The translations under genes were made by a program, and so were the position numbers. A stretch of DNA of 64,000 nt from the NCBI GenBank assembly GCA_963855995.1, contig OY979717.1:32596297-32660296 (forward strand). Direction: 5' to 3'. This DNA comes from Muricea muricata (taxonomy: Eukaryota; Cnidaria; Anthozoa; Malacalcyonacea; Plexauridae). Within the stretch, counting starts at the first letter, position 1, and every line of letters starts with the position of its first letter. This document shows, piece after piece, positions 22,029 to 35,300 of this stretch. The notes beneath the pieces were generated by a model. That model searched no databases and was not told where the DNA came from. It saw nothing but the letters and a program-made list of their open reading frames with translations.

Positions 22029-24922
22029 ATGTTTTGTGTGCTTATGTTATCGAGTTGAGTACAATTATATACTACAATAACGGAACAAAAAGAGACCTTC
22101 TAATTGGAAATTTAAGATCTTACCACGTCCGAAATCATGTTTTCGGCACTCAAACCATCAGGATAAGCGAAACAACATGTCAAAATGAGAAACCTATAAC
22201 TTTCTTTAACCTTAAAAAAAGTTTACTTAAAAGCATTAAAATCGCGTTTTAAGCGCTCTAGAAATGATTTGAGCTTTAAAACTTGTGGAGTTTACCAACT
22301 AATAATTGCTGTCTTAAATCAATAACGGCGACGTTTTAGAGCTTAAAGTCATGTTTTGTGTGCCTATGTTATCGAGGGTAGCGCAATGATATACTGCAAT
22401 AACGGAACAAAAAGAGACCTTCTTATTGGAAATTTAAGATCTTACTACGTCCGAAATCATGTTTTCGGCACTCAAACCAACAGGATAAGAGAAAAAACAT
22501 GTCAAAATGAGAAATCTATAACTTTCTTTAACCTGAAAAAAAGTTTACTTAGAATCATTAAAATCGCGTTTTAAGCGCTCTAGAAGTGATTTGAGCTAAA
22601 AAACTTGTTGAATTTACCAACTAATAATTGCTGTCTTAAATCAATAACCGGACGTTTTAGAGCTTAAAATCATGTTTTGTGTGCTTATGTTATCGAGTTG
22701 AGCATAATGATATACTGCAATAACGGAACAAAAAGAGACCTTCCAATTGGAAATTTAAGATCTTACCACGTCCGAAATCATGTTTTCGGCACTCAAACTA
22801 TCAGGATAAGCAAAACAACATGTCAAAATGAGAAACCTATAACTTTCTTTAACCTGAAAAAAAGTTTACTTAGAATCATTAAAATCGCGTTTTAAGCGCC
22901 CTAGAAGTGATTTGAGCGGAAAAACTTGTTGAATTTACCAACTAAAAGTATCCGTCTTAAATCAATAACGGCGACGTTTTAGAGCTTAAAATCATGTTTT
23001 GTGTGCTTATGTTATCGAGTTGAGCACAATTATATACTACAATAACGGAACAAAAAGAGACCTTCTAATTGGAAATTTAAGATCTTACCACGTCCGAAAT
23101 CATGTTTTCGGCACTCAAACTATCAGGATAAGCGAAACAACATGTCAAAATGAGAAACCTATAACTTTCTTTAACCTTAAAAAAAGTTTACTTAAAAGCA
23201 TTAAAATCGCGTTTTAAGCGCTCTAGAAATGATTTGAGCTTTAAAACTTGTGGAGTTTACCAACTAATAATTGCTGTCTTAAATCAATAACGGCGACGTT
23301 TTAGAGCTTAAAGTCATGTTTTGTGTGCTTATGTTATCGAGGGTAGCGCAATGATATACTGCAATAACGGAACAAAAAGAGACCTTCTTATTGGAAATTT
23401 AAGATCTTACTACGTCCGAAATCATGTTTTCGGCACTCAAACCAACAGGATAAGAGAAAAAACATGTCAAAATGAGAAATCTATAACTTTCTTTAACCTG
23501 AAAAAAAGTTTACTTAGAATCATTAAAATCGCGTTTTAAGCGCTCTAGAAGTGATTTGAGCTAAAAAACTTGTTGAATTTACCAACTAATAATTGCTGTC
23601 TTAAATCAATAACCGGACGTTTTAGAGCTTAAAATCATGTTTTGTGTGCTTATGTTATCGAGTTGAGCATAATGATATACTGCAATAACGGAACAAAAAG
23701 AGACCTTCCAATTGGAAATTTAAGATCTTACCACGTCCGAAATCATGTTTTCGGCACTCAAACTATCAGGATAAGCAAAACAACATGTCAAAATGAGAAA
23801 CCTATAACTTTCTTTAACCTGAAAAAAAGTTTACTTAGAATCATTAAAATCGCGTTTTAAGCGCCCTAGAAGTGATTTGAGCGGAAAAACTTGTTGAATT
23901 TACCAACTAAAAGTATCCGTCTTAAATCAATAACGGCGACGTTTTAGAGCTTAAAATCATGTTTTGTGTGCTTATGTTATCGAGTTGAGCACAATTATAT
24001 ACTACAATAACGGAACAAAAAGAGACCTTCTAATTGGAAATTTAAGATCTTACCACGTCCGAAATCATGTTTTCGGCACTCAAACTATCAGGATAAGCGA
24101 AACAACATGTCAAAATGAGAAACCTATAACTTTCTTTAACCTTAAAAAAAGTTTACTTAAAAGCATTAAAATCGCGTTTTAAGCGCTCTAGAAATGATTT
24201 GAGCTTTAAAACTTGTGGAGTTTACCAACTAATAATTGCTGTCTTAAATCAATAACGGCGACGTTTTAGAGCTTAAAGTCATGTTTTGTGTGCTTATGTT
24301 ATCGAGGGTAGCGCAATGATATACTGCAATAACGGAACAAAAAGAGACCTTCTTATTGGAAATTTAAGATCTTACTACGTCCGAAATCATGTTTTCGGCA
24401 CTCAAACCAACAGGATAAGAGAAAAAACATGTCAAAATGAGAAATCTATAACTTTCTTTAACCTGAAAAAAAGTTTACTTAGAATCATTAAAATCGCGTT
24501 TTAAGCGCTCTAGAAGTGATTTGAGCTAAAAAACTTGTTGAATTTACCAACTAATAATTGCTGTCTTAAATCAATAACCGGACGTTTTAGAGCTTAAAAT
24601 CATGTTTTGTGTTCTTATGTTATCGAGTTGAGCATAATGATATACTACAATAACGGAACAAAAAGAGACCTTCTTATTGGAAATTTAAGATCTTACTACG
24701 TCCGAAATCATGTTTTCGGCACTCAAACCAACAGGATAAGAGAAAAAACATGTCAAAATGAGAAATCTATAACTTTCTTTAACCTGAAAAAAAGTTTACT
24801 TAGAATCATTAAAATCGCGTTTTAAGCGCTCTAGAAGTGATTTGAGCTAAAAAACTTGTTGAATTTACCAACTAATAATTGCTGTCTTAAATCAATAACC
24901 GGACGTTTTAGAGCTTAAAATC
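22029..24922 (+). repeat. 9-mer higher-order unit, copy 2 (2894 bp)
   Basis: Tandem partner of 19135-22028. Its last monomer (24602) has the normal S3 (aagcgctctag, gagctaaaaaac), identical in kind to the J/A at 12059. The right end is therefore the ancestral neighbour and the left copy carries the junction. Confidence 0.92.
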
Positions 24923-27815
24923 ATGTTTTGTGTGCTTATGTTATCGAGTTGAGCATAATGATATACTACAATAACGGAACAAAAAGAGACCTTCTAATTG
25001 GAAATTTAAGATCTTACCACGTCCGAAATCATGTTTTCGGCACTCAAACCATCAGGATAAGCGAAACAACATGTCAAAATGAGAAACCTATAACTTTCTT
25101 TAACATGAAAAAAAGTTTACTTAAAAGCATTAAAATCGCGTTTTAAGCGCTCTAGAAGTGATTTGAGCATAAAACTTGTTGAATTCACAAACTAAAAATT
25201 GCCGTCTTAAATCAATAACGGGACGTTTTAGAGCTTAAAGTCATGTTTTGAGTGCTTATGTTATCGAGTTGAGCGCAATGATATACTGCAATAACGGAAC
25301 AAAAAGAGACCTTTTAATTGGAAATTTAAGATCTTACCACGTCCGAAATCATGTTTTCGGGACTCAAACCATCGAAATTAGCGAAATAACATGTCAATAT
25401 GAGAAACCTATAACTTTCTTTAACCTGAAAAAAAGTTTACTTAGAATCATTAAAATCGCGTTTTAAGCGCTCTAGAAGTGATTTGAGCGGAAAAACTTGT
25501 TGAATTTACCAACTAAAAGTATCCGTCTTAAATCAATAACGACGACGTTTTAGAGCTTAAAATCATGTTTTGTGTGCTTATGTTATCGAGTTGAGCGCAA
25601 TGATATACTACAATAACGGAACAAAAAGAGACCTTCTAATTGGAAATTTAAGATCTTACCACGTCCGAAATCATGTTTTCAGCAATCAAACTATCAGGAT
25701 AAGCGAAATAACATGTCAATATGAGAAACCTATAACTTTCTTTAACCTGAAAAAAAGTTTACTTAGAATCATTAAAATCGCGTTTTAAGCGCTCTAGAAG
25801 TGATTTGAGCTAAAAAACTTGTTGAATTTACCAACTAATAATTGCTGTCTTAAATCAATAACCGGACGTTTTAGAGCTTAAAATCATGTTTTGTGTGCTT
25901 ATGTTATCGAGTTGAGCATAATGATATACTACAATAACGGAACAAAAAGAGACCTTCTAATTGGAAATTTAAGATCTTACCACGTCCGAAATCATGTTTT
26001 CGGCACTCAAACCATCAGGATAAGCGAAACAACATGTCAAAATGAGAAACCTATAACTTTCTTTAACCTGAAAAAAAGTTTACTTAGAATCATTAAAATC
26101 GCGTTTTAAGCGCTCTAAAAGTGATTTGAGCTTAAAAACTTGTTGAATTTACCAACTAATAATTGCTGTCTTAAATCAATAACGGCGACGTTTTAGAGCT
26201 TAAAATCATGTTTTCTGTGCTTATGTTATCGAGTTGAGCGCAATGATATACTACAATAACGGAACAAAAAGAGACCTTCTAATTGGAAATTTAAGATCTT
26301 ACCACGTCCGAAATCATGTTTTCGGCACTCAAACTATCAGGATAAGCGAAACAACATGTCAAAATGAGAAACCTATAATTTTCTTTAACCTGAAAAAAAG
26401 TTTACTTAGAATCATTAAAATCGCGTTTTAAGAGCTCTAGAAGTGATTTGAGCTTAAAAACTTGTTTAATTTACAAACTAATAATTGCTGTTTTAAATCA
26501 ATAACGTGACGTTTTAGAGCTTAAAATCATGTTTTGTGTGCTTATGTTATCGAGTTGAGCGCAATGATATACTGCAATAACAGAACAAAAAGAGACCTTT
26601 TAATTGGAAATTTAAGATCTTACCACGTCCGAAATCATGTTTTCGGGACTCAAACCATCGAAATTAGCGAAACAACATGTCAAGATGAGAAACCTATAAC
26701 TTTCTTTAAACCTGAAAAAAATCGTCTTACAATCATCAAAATCGCGTTTTAAGCGCTCTAGAAATGATTTGAGCTTTAAAACTTGTGGAGTTTACCAACT
26801 AATAATTGCTGTCTTAAATCAATAACGGCGACGTTTTAGAGCTTAAAGTCATGTTTTGTGTGCTTATGTTATCGAGTTGAGCGCAATGATATACTGCAAT
26901 AACAGAACAAAAAGAGACCTTTTAATTGGAAATTTAAGATCTTACCACGTCCGAAATCATGTTTTCGGGACTCAAACCATCGAAATTAGCGAAACAACAT
27001 GTCAAGATGAGAAACCTATAACTTTCTTTAAACCTGAAAAAAATCGTCTTACAATCATCACAATCGCGTTTTAAGCGCTCTAGAAATGATTTGAGCTTTA
27101 AAACTTGTGGAGTTTACCAACTAATAATTTCTGTCTTAAATCAATAACGGCGACGTTTTAGAGCTTAAAGTCATGTTTTGTGTGCTTATGTTATCGAGGG
27201 TAGCGAAATGATATACTGCAATAACGGAACAAAAAGAGACCTTCTAATTGGAAATTTAAGATCTTACTACGTCCGAAATCATGTTTTCGGCACTCAAACC
27301 AACAGGATAAGAGAAAAAACATGTCAAAATGAGAAATCTATAACTTTCTTTAACCTGAAAAAAAGTTTACTTAGAAGCATTAAAATCGCGTTTTAAGCGC
27401 TCTAGAAGTGATTTGAGCTTAAAAACTTGTTGAATTTACCAACTAATAAATGCTGTCTTAAATCAATAACCGGACGTTTTAGAGCTTAAAATCATGTTTT
27501 GTGTGCTTATGTTATCGAGTTGAGCACAATGATATACTACAATAACGGAACAAAAAGAGACCTTCTAATTGGAAATTTAAGATCTTACCACGTCCGAAAT
27601 CATGTTTTCGGGACTCAAACCATCGAAATTGGCGAAATAACATGTCAATCTGAGAAACCTATAACTTTCTTTAACCTGAAAAAAATTTTACTTAGAATCA
27701 TTAAAATCGCGTTTTAAGCGCTCTAGAAGTTATTTGAGCGGAAAAACTTGTTGAATTTCCCAACTAAAAGTATCCGTCTTAAATCAATAACGGCGACGTT
27801 TTAGAGTTTAAAATC

Positions 27816-30800
27816 ATGTTTTGTGTGCTTATGTTATCGAGTTGAGCGCATTGATATACTACAATAACGGAACAAAAAGAGACCTTCCAATTGGAAATTT
27901 AAGAGCTTACCACGTCCGAAATCATGTTTTCGGGACTCAAACTGTCGAAATTAGCGAAACAACATGTCAAGATGAGAAACCTATAACTTTCTTTAAACCT
28001 GAAAAAAATCGTCTTACAATCATCAAAATCGCGTTTTAAGCGCTCTAGAAATGATTTGAGCTATAAAACTTGTGGAGTTTACCAACTAATAATTGCTGTC
28101 TTAAATCAATAACGGCGACGTTTTAGAGCTTAAAGTCATGTTTTGTGTGCTTATGTTATCGAGGGTAGCGCAATGATATACTGCAATAACGGAACAAAAA
28201 GAGACCTTCTTATTGGAAATTTAAGATCTTACTACGTCCGAAATCATGTTTTCGGCACTCAAACCAACAGGATAAGAGAAAAAACATGTCAAAATGAGAA
28301 ATCTATAACTTTCTTTAACCTGAAAAAAAGTTTACTTAGAATCATTAAAATCGCGTTTTAAGCGCTCTAGAAGTGATTTGAGCTTAAAAACTTGTTGAAT
28401 TTACCAGTTAATAATTGCTGTCTTAAATCAATAACGGCGACGTTTTAGAGCTTAAAATCATGTTTTGTGTGCTTATGTTATCGAGTTGAGCGCAATGATA
28501 TACTACAATAACGGAACAAAAAGAGACCTTCTAATTGGAAATTTAAGATCTTACCACGTCCGAAATCATGTTTTCGGCACTCAAACTATCAGGATAAGCG
28601 AAACAACATGTCAAAATGAGAAACCTATAATTTTCTTTAACCTGAAAAAAAGTTTACTTAGAATCATTAAAATCGCGTTTTAAGAGCTCTAGAAGTGATT
28701 TGAGCTTAAAAACTTGTTTAATTTACAAACTAATAATTGCTGTCTTAAATCAATAACGTGACGTTTTAGAGCTTAAAATCATGTTTTGTGTGCTTATGTT
28801 ATCGAGTTGAGCGCAATGATATACTGCAATAACAGAACAAAAAGAGACCTTTTAATTGGAAATTTAAGATCTTACCACGTCCGAAATCATGTTTTCGGGA
28901 CTCAAACCATCGAAATTAGCGAAACAACATGTCAAGATGAGAAACCTATAACTTTCTTTAAACCTGAAAAAAATCGTCTTACAATCATCAAAATCGCGTT
29001 TAAAGCGCTCTAGAAATGATTTGAGCTTTAAAACTTGTGGAGTTTACCAACTAATAATTTCTGTCTTAAATCAATAACGGCGACGTTTTAGAGCTTAAAG
29101 TCATGTTTTGTGTGCTTATGTTATCGAGGGTAGCGAAATGATATACTGCAATAACGGAACAAAAAGAGACCTTCTAATTGGAAATTTAAGATCTTACTAC
29201 GTCCGAAATCATGTTTTCGGCACTCAAACCAACAGGATAAGAGAAAAAACATGTCAAAATGAGAAATCTATAACTTTCTTTAAACCTGAAAAAAGTCGTC
29301 ATTTACAATCATCAAAATCGCGTTTTAAGCGCTCTAGAAATTATTTGAGCTTAAAAACTTGTTGTATTTACCAACTAATAATTGCTGTCTTAAATCAATA
29401 ACGGCGACGTTTTAGAGCTTAAAGTCATGTTTTGTGTGCTTATGTTATCGAGCGTAGCGCAATGATATACTGCAATAACGGAACAAAAAGAGACCTTCCA
29501 ATTGGAAATTTAAGATCTTACCACGTCCGAAATCATGTTTTCGGCACTCAAACTATCAGGATAAGCGAAACAACATGTCAAAATGAGAAACCTATAACTT
29601 TCTTTAACCTGAAAAAAAGTTTACTTAGAATCATTAAAATCGCGTTTTAAGCGCCCTAGAAGTGATTTGAGCGGAAAAACTTGTTGAATTTACCAACTAA
29701 AAGTATCCGTCTTAAATCAATAACGGCGACGTTTTAGAGCTTAAAATCATGTTTTGTGTGCTTATGTTATCGAGTTGAGCGCAATGATATACTACAATAA
29801 CGGAAAAAAAAGAGACCTTCTAATTGGAAATTTAAGATCTTACCACGTCCGAAATCATGTTTTCGGCACTCAAACTATCAGGATAAGCGAAACAACATGT
29901 CAAAATGAGAAACCTATAATTTTCTTTAACCTGAAAAAAGTTTACTTAGAATCATTAAAATCGCGTTTTAAGAGCTCTAGAAGTGATTTGAATTTAAAAA
30001 CTTGTTGAATTTACCAACTAATAATTGCTGTCTTAAATCAATAACGGCGACGTTTTAGAGCTTAAAATCATGTTTTGTGTGCTTATGTTATCGAGTTGAG
30101 CACAATTATATACTGCAATAACGGAACAAAAAGAGACCTTCTAATTGGAAATTTAAGATCTTACCACGTCCGAAATCATGTTTTCGGCACTCAAACCATC
30201 AAGATAAGCGAAACAACATGTCAAAATGAGAAACCTATAACTTTCTTTAACCTTAAAAAAAGTTTACTTAAAAGCATTAAAATCGCGTTTTAAGCGCTCT
30301 AGAAATGATTTGAGCTTTAAAACTTGTGGAGTTTACCAACTAATAATTGCTGTCTTAAATCAATAACGGCGACGTTTTAGAGCTTAAAGTCATGTTTTGT
30401 GTGCTTATGTTATCGAGGGTAGCGCAATGATATACTGCAATAACGGAACAAAAAGAGACCTTCTTATTGGAAATTTAAGATCTTACTACGTCCGAAATCA
30501 TGTTTTCGGCACTCAAACCAACAGGATAAGAGAAAAAACATGTCAAAATGAGAAATCTATAACTTTCTTTAACCTGAAAAAAAGTTTACTTAGAATCATT
30601 AAAATCGCGTTTTAAACGCTCTAGAAGTGATTTGAGCTAAAAAACTTGTTGAATTTACCAACTAATAATTGCTGTCTTAAATCAATAACCGGACGTTTTA
30701 GAGCTTAAAATCATGTTTTGTGTGCTTATGTTATCGAGTTGAGCATAATGATATACTGCAATAACGGAACAAAAAGAGACCTTCCAATTGGAAATTTAAG

Positions 30801-31034
30801 ATCTTACCACGTCCGAAATCATGTTTTCGGCACTCAAACTATCAGGATAAGCGAAACAACATGTCAAAATGAGAAACCTATAACTTTCTTTAACCTGAAA
30901 AAAAGTTTACTTAGAATCATTAAAATCGCGTTTTAAGCACTCTAGAAGTGATTTGAGCGGAAAAACTTGTTGAATTTACCAACTAAAAGTATCCGTCTTA
31001 AATCAATAACGGCGACGTTTTAGAGCTTAAAATC
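27816..31034 (+). repeat. 10-mer higher-order unit, second copy (3219 bp)
   Basis: Same monomer order and length as 8197-11415, about 19.6 kb away. The Hk monomer at 29749 has lost one A from its S2 A-tract, and lacks the aaagtatcagg variant seen at 10130. The J monomer at 30713 has gataagcgaaac where other J copies have gataagcaaaac. The copy therefore diverged from the left one before or independently of the later trimer amplification. Confidence 0.83.
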
Positions 31035-31999
31035 ATGTTTTGTGTGCTTATGTTATCGAGTTGAGCGCAATGATATACTACAATAACGGAACAAAAAGAG
31101 ACCTTCTAATTGGAAATTTAAGATCTTACCACGTCCGAAATCATGTTTTCGGCACTCAAACTATCAGGATAAGCGAAACAACATGTAAAAATGAGAAACC
31201 TATAATTTTCTTTAACCTGAAAAAAAGTTTACTTAGAATCATTAAAATCGCGTTTTAAGAGCTCTAGAAGTGATTTGAGCTTAAAAACTTGTTTAATTTA
31301 CAAACTAATAATTGCTGTCTTAAATCAATAACGTGACGTTTTAGAGCTTAAAATCATGTTTTGTGTGCTTATGTTATCGAGTGGAGCGCAATGATATACT
31401 GCAATAACGGAACAAAAAGAGACCTTTTAATTGGAAATTTAAGATCTTACCACGTCCGAAATCATGTTTTCGGCACTCAAACCATCGAAATTAGCGAAAT
31501 AACATGTCAATATGAGAAACCTATAACTTTCTTTAACCTGAAAAAAATTTTACTTAGAATCATTAAAATCGCGTTTTAAGCGCTCTAGAAGTTATTTGAG
31601 CGGGAAAACTTGTTGAATTTCCCAACTAAAAGTATCCGTCTTAAATCAATAACGGCGACGTTTTAGAGTTTAAAATCATGTTTTGTGTGCTTATGTTATC
31701 GAGTTGAGCGCATTGATATACTACAATAACGGAACAAAAAGAGACCTTCTAATTGGAAATTTAAGATCTTACCACGTCCGAAATCATGTTTTCGGGACTC
31801 AAACCATCGAAATTAGCGAAACAACATGTCAAGATGAGAAACCTATAACTTTCTTTAAACCTGAAAAAAATCGTCTTACAATCATCAAAATCGCGTTTTA
31901 AGCGCTCTAGAAATGATTTGAGCTTTTAAACTTGTGGAGTTTACCAACTAATAATTTCTGTCTTAAATCAATAACGGCGACGTTTTAGAGCTTAAAGTC

Positions 32000-32321
32000 A
32001 TGTTTTGTGTGCTTATGTTATCGAGGGTAGCGAAATGATATACTGCAATAACGGAACAAAAAGAGACCTTCTAATTGGAAATTTAAGATCTTACTACGTC
32101 CGAAATCATGTTTTCGGCACTCAAACCATCAGGATAAGCGAAACAACATGTCAAAATGAGAAACCTATAACTTTCTTTAACCTTAAAAAAAGTTTACTTA
32201 AAAGCATTAAAATCGCGTTTTAAGCGCTCTAGAAATGATTTGAGCTTTAAAACTTGTGGAGTTTACCAACTAATAATTGCTGTCTTAAATCAATAACGGC
32301 GACGTTTTAGAGCTTAAAGTC
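32000..32321 (+). repeat. Chimeric monomer F/I
   Basis: The head is F (ggtagcgaaatg, tactacg to 32095). The body and tail are I (accatcagg from 32129, then cttaaaagc). The crossover lies in 32096-32128. The next monomer at 32322 is again F, so the event inserted an I tail between two F heads. Confidence 0.8.
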
Positions 32322-35300
32322 ATGTTTTGTGTGCTTATGTTATCGAGGGTAGCGAAATGATATACTGCAATAACGGAACAAAAAGAGACCTTCTAATTGG
32401 AAATTTAAGATCTTACTACGTCCGAAATCATGTTTTCGGCACTCAAACCAACAGGATAAGAGAAAAAACATGTCAAAATGAGAAATCTATAACTTTCTTT
32501 AAACCTGAAAAAAGTCGTCATTTACAATCATCAAAATCGCGTTTTAAGCGCTCTAGAAATTATTTGAGTTTAAAAACTTGTTGTATTTACCAACTAATAA
32601 TTGCTGTCTTAAATCAATAACGGCGACGTTTTAGAGCTTAAAGTCATGTTTTGTGTGCTTATGTTATCGAGCGTAGCGCAATGATATACTGCAATAACGG
32701 AACAAAAAGAGACCTTCCAATTGGAAATTTAAGATCTTACCACGTCCGAAATCATGTTTTCGGCACTCAAACTATCAGGATAAGCGAAACAACATGTCAA
32801 AATGAGAAACCTATAACTTTCTTTAACCTGAAAAAAAGTTTACTTAGAATCATTAAAATCGCGTTTTAAGAGCTCTAGAAGTGATTTGAATTTAAAAACT
32901 TGTTGAATTTACCAACTAATAATTGCTGTCTTAAATCAATAACCGGACGTTTTAGAGCTTAAAATCATGTTTTGTGTGCTTATGTTATCGAGTTGAGCAC
33001 AATTATATACTACAATAACGGAACAAAAAGAGACCTTCTAATTGGAAATTTAAGATCTTACCACGTCCGAAATCATGTTTTCGGCACTCAAACCATCAGG
33101 ATAAGCGAAACAACATGTCAAAATGAGAAACCTATAACTATCTTTAACCTTAAAAAAAGTTTACTTAAAAGCATTAAAATCGCGTTTTAAGCGCTCTAGA
33201 AATGATTTGAGCTTTAAAACTTGTGGAGTTTACCAACTAATAATTGCTGTCTTAAATCAATAACGGCGACGTTTTAGAGCTTAAAGTCATGTTTTGTGTG
33301 CTTATGTTATCGAGGGTAGCGCAATGATATACTGCAATAACGGAACAAAAAGAGACCTTCTTATTGGAAATTTAAGATCTTACTACGTCCGAAATCATGT
33401 TTTCGGCACTCAAACCAACAGGATAAGAGAAAAAACATGTCAAAATGAGAAATCTATAACTTTCTTTAACCTGAAAAAAAGTTTACTTAGAATCATTAAA
33501 ATCGCGTTTTAAGCGCTCTAGAAGTGATTTGAGCTAAAAAACTTGTTGAATTTACCAACTAATAATTGCTGTCTTAAATCAATAACCGGACGTTTTAGAG
33601 CTTAAAATCATGTTTTGTGTGCTTATGTTATCGAGTTGAGCATAATGATATACTACAATAACGGAACAAAAAGAGACCTTCTAATTGGAAATTTAAGATC
33701 TTACCACGTCCGAAATCATGTTTTCGGCACTCAAACCATCAGGATAAGCGAAACAACATGTCAAAATGAGAAACCTATAACTTTCTTTAACCTGAAAAAA
33801 AGTTTACTTAAAAGCATTAAAATCGCGTTTTAAGCGCTCTAGAAGTGATTTGAGCATAAAACTTGTTGAATTCACAAACTAAAAATTGCCGTCTTAAATC
33901 AATAACGGCGACGTTTTAGAGCTTAAAGTCATGTTTTGTGTGCTTTTGTTATCGAGGGTAGCGCAATGATATACTGCAATAACGGAACAAAAAGAGACCT
34001 TCTAATTGAAAGTTTAAGATCTTACCACGTCCGAAATCATGTTTTCGGGATTCAAACCATCGAAATTAGCGAAATAACATGTCAAGATGAGAAACCTATA
34101 ACTTTCTTTAAACCTTAAAAAAAATCGTCTTACAATCATCAAAATCGCGTTTTAAGCGTTCTAGAAGTGATTTGAGCTTAAGAACTGGTTGAATTTACCA
34201 ACTAACAATTGCCGTCTTAAATCAATAACGGGACGTTTTAGAGCTTAAAGTCATGTTTTGAGTGCTTATGTTATCGAGTTGAGCGCAATGATATACTGCA
34301 ATAACGGAACAAAAAGAGACCTTTTAATTGGAAATTTAAGATCTTACCACGTCCGAAATCATGTTTTCGGGACTCAAACCATCGAAATTAGCGAAATAAC
34401 ATGTCAATATGAGAAACCTATAACTTTCTTTAACCTGAAAAAAAGTTTACTTAGAATCATTAAAATCGCGTTTTAAGCGCTCTAGAAGTGATTTGAGCGG
34501 AAAAACTTGTTGAATTTACCAACTAAAAGTATCCGTCTTAAATCAATAACGGCGACGTTTTAGAGCTTAAAATCATGTTTTGTGTGCTTATGTTATCGAG
34601 TTGAGCGCAATGATATACTACAATAACGGAACAAAAAGAGACCTTCTAATTGGAAATTTAAGATCTTACCACGTCCGAAATCATGTTTTCAGCAATCAAA
34701 CTATCAGGATAAGCGAAATAACATGTCAATATGAGAAACCTATAACTTTCTTTAACCTGAAAAAAAGTTTACTTAGAATCATTAAAATCGCGTTTTAAGC
34801 GCTCTAGAAGTGATTTGAGCGGAAAAACTTGTTGAATTTACCAACTAAAAGTATCCGTCTTAAATCAATAACTGCGACGTTTTAGAGCTTAAAATCATGT
34901 TTTGTGTGCTTATGTTATCGAGTTGAGCGCAATGATATACTACAATAACGGAACAAAAAGAGACCTTCTAATTGGAAATTTAAGATCTTACCACGTCCGA
35001 AATCATGTTTTCGGCACTCAAACTATCAGGATAAGCGAAACAACATGTCAAAATGAGAAACCTATAATTTTCTTTAACCTGAAAAAAAGTTTACTTATAT
35101 TCATTAAAATCGCGTTTTAAGAGCTCTAGAAGTGATTTGAGCTTAAAAACTTGTTTAATTTACAAACTAATAATTGCTGTCTTAAATCAATAACGTGACG
35201 TTTTAGAGCTTAAAATCATGTTTTGTGTGCTTATGTTATCGAGTTGAGCGCAATGATATACTGCAATAACGGAACAAAAAGAGACCTTCCAATTGGAAAT

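Larger units (their letters stand above)
19135..25564 (+). repeat. Zone 4: amplified I-A-J trimers
   Basis: Monomers: 19135 I, 19457 A, 19778 J, 20100 I, 20422 A, 20743 J, 21065 I, 21387 A, 21708 J/A, 22029 I, 22351 A, 22672 J, 22994 I, 23316 A, 23637 J, 23959 I, 24281 A, 24602 J/A, 24923 J/I, 25243 S. The basic period is three monomers (964-965 bp), and above it lies a nine-monomer period of 2894 bp. Confidence 0.9.
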
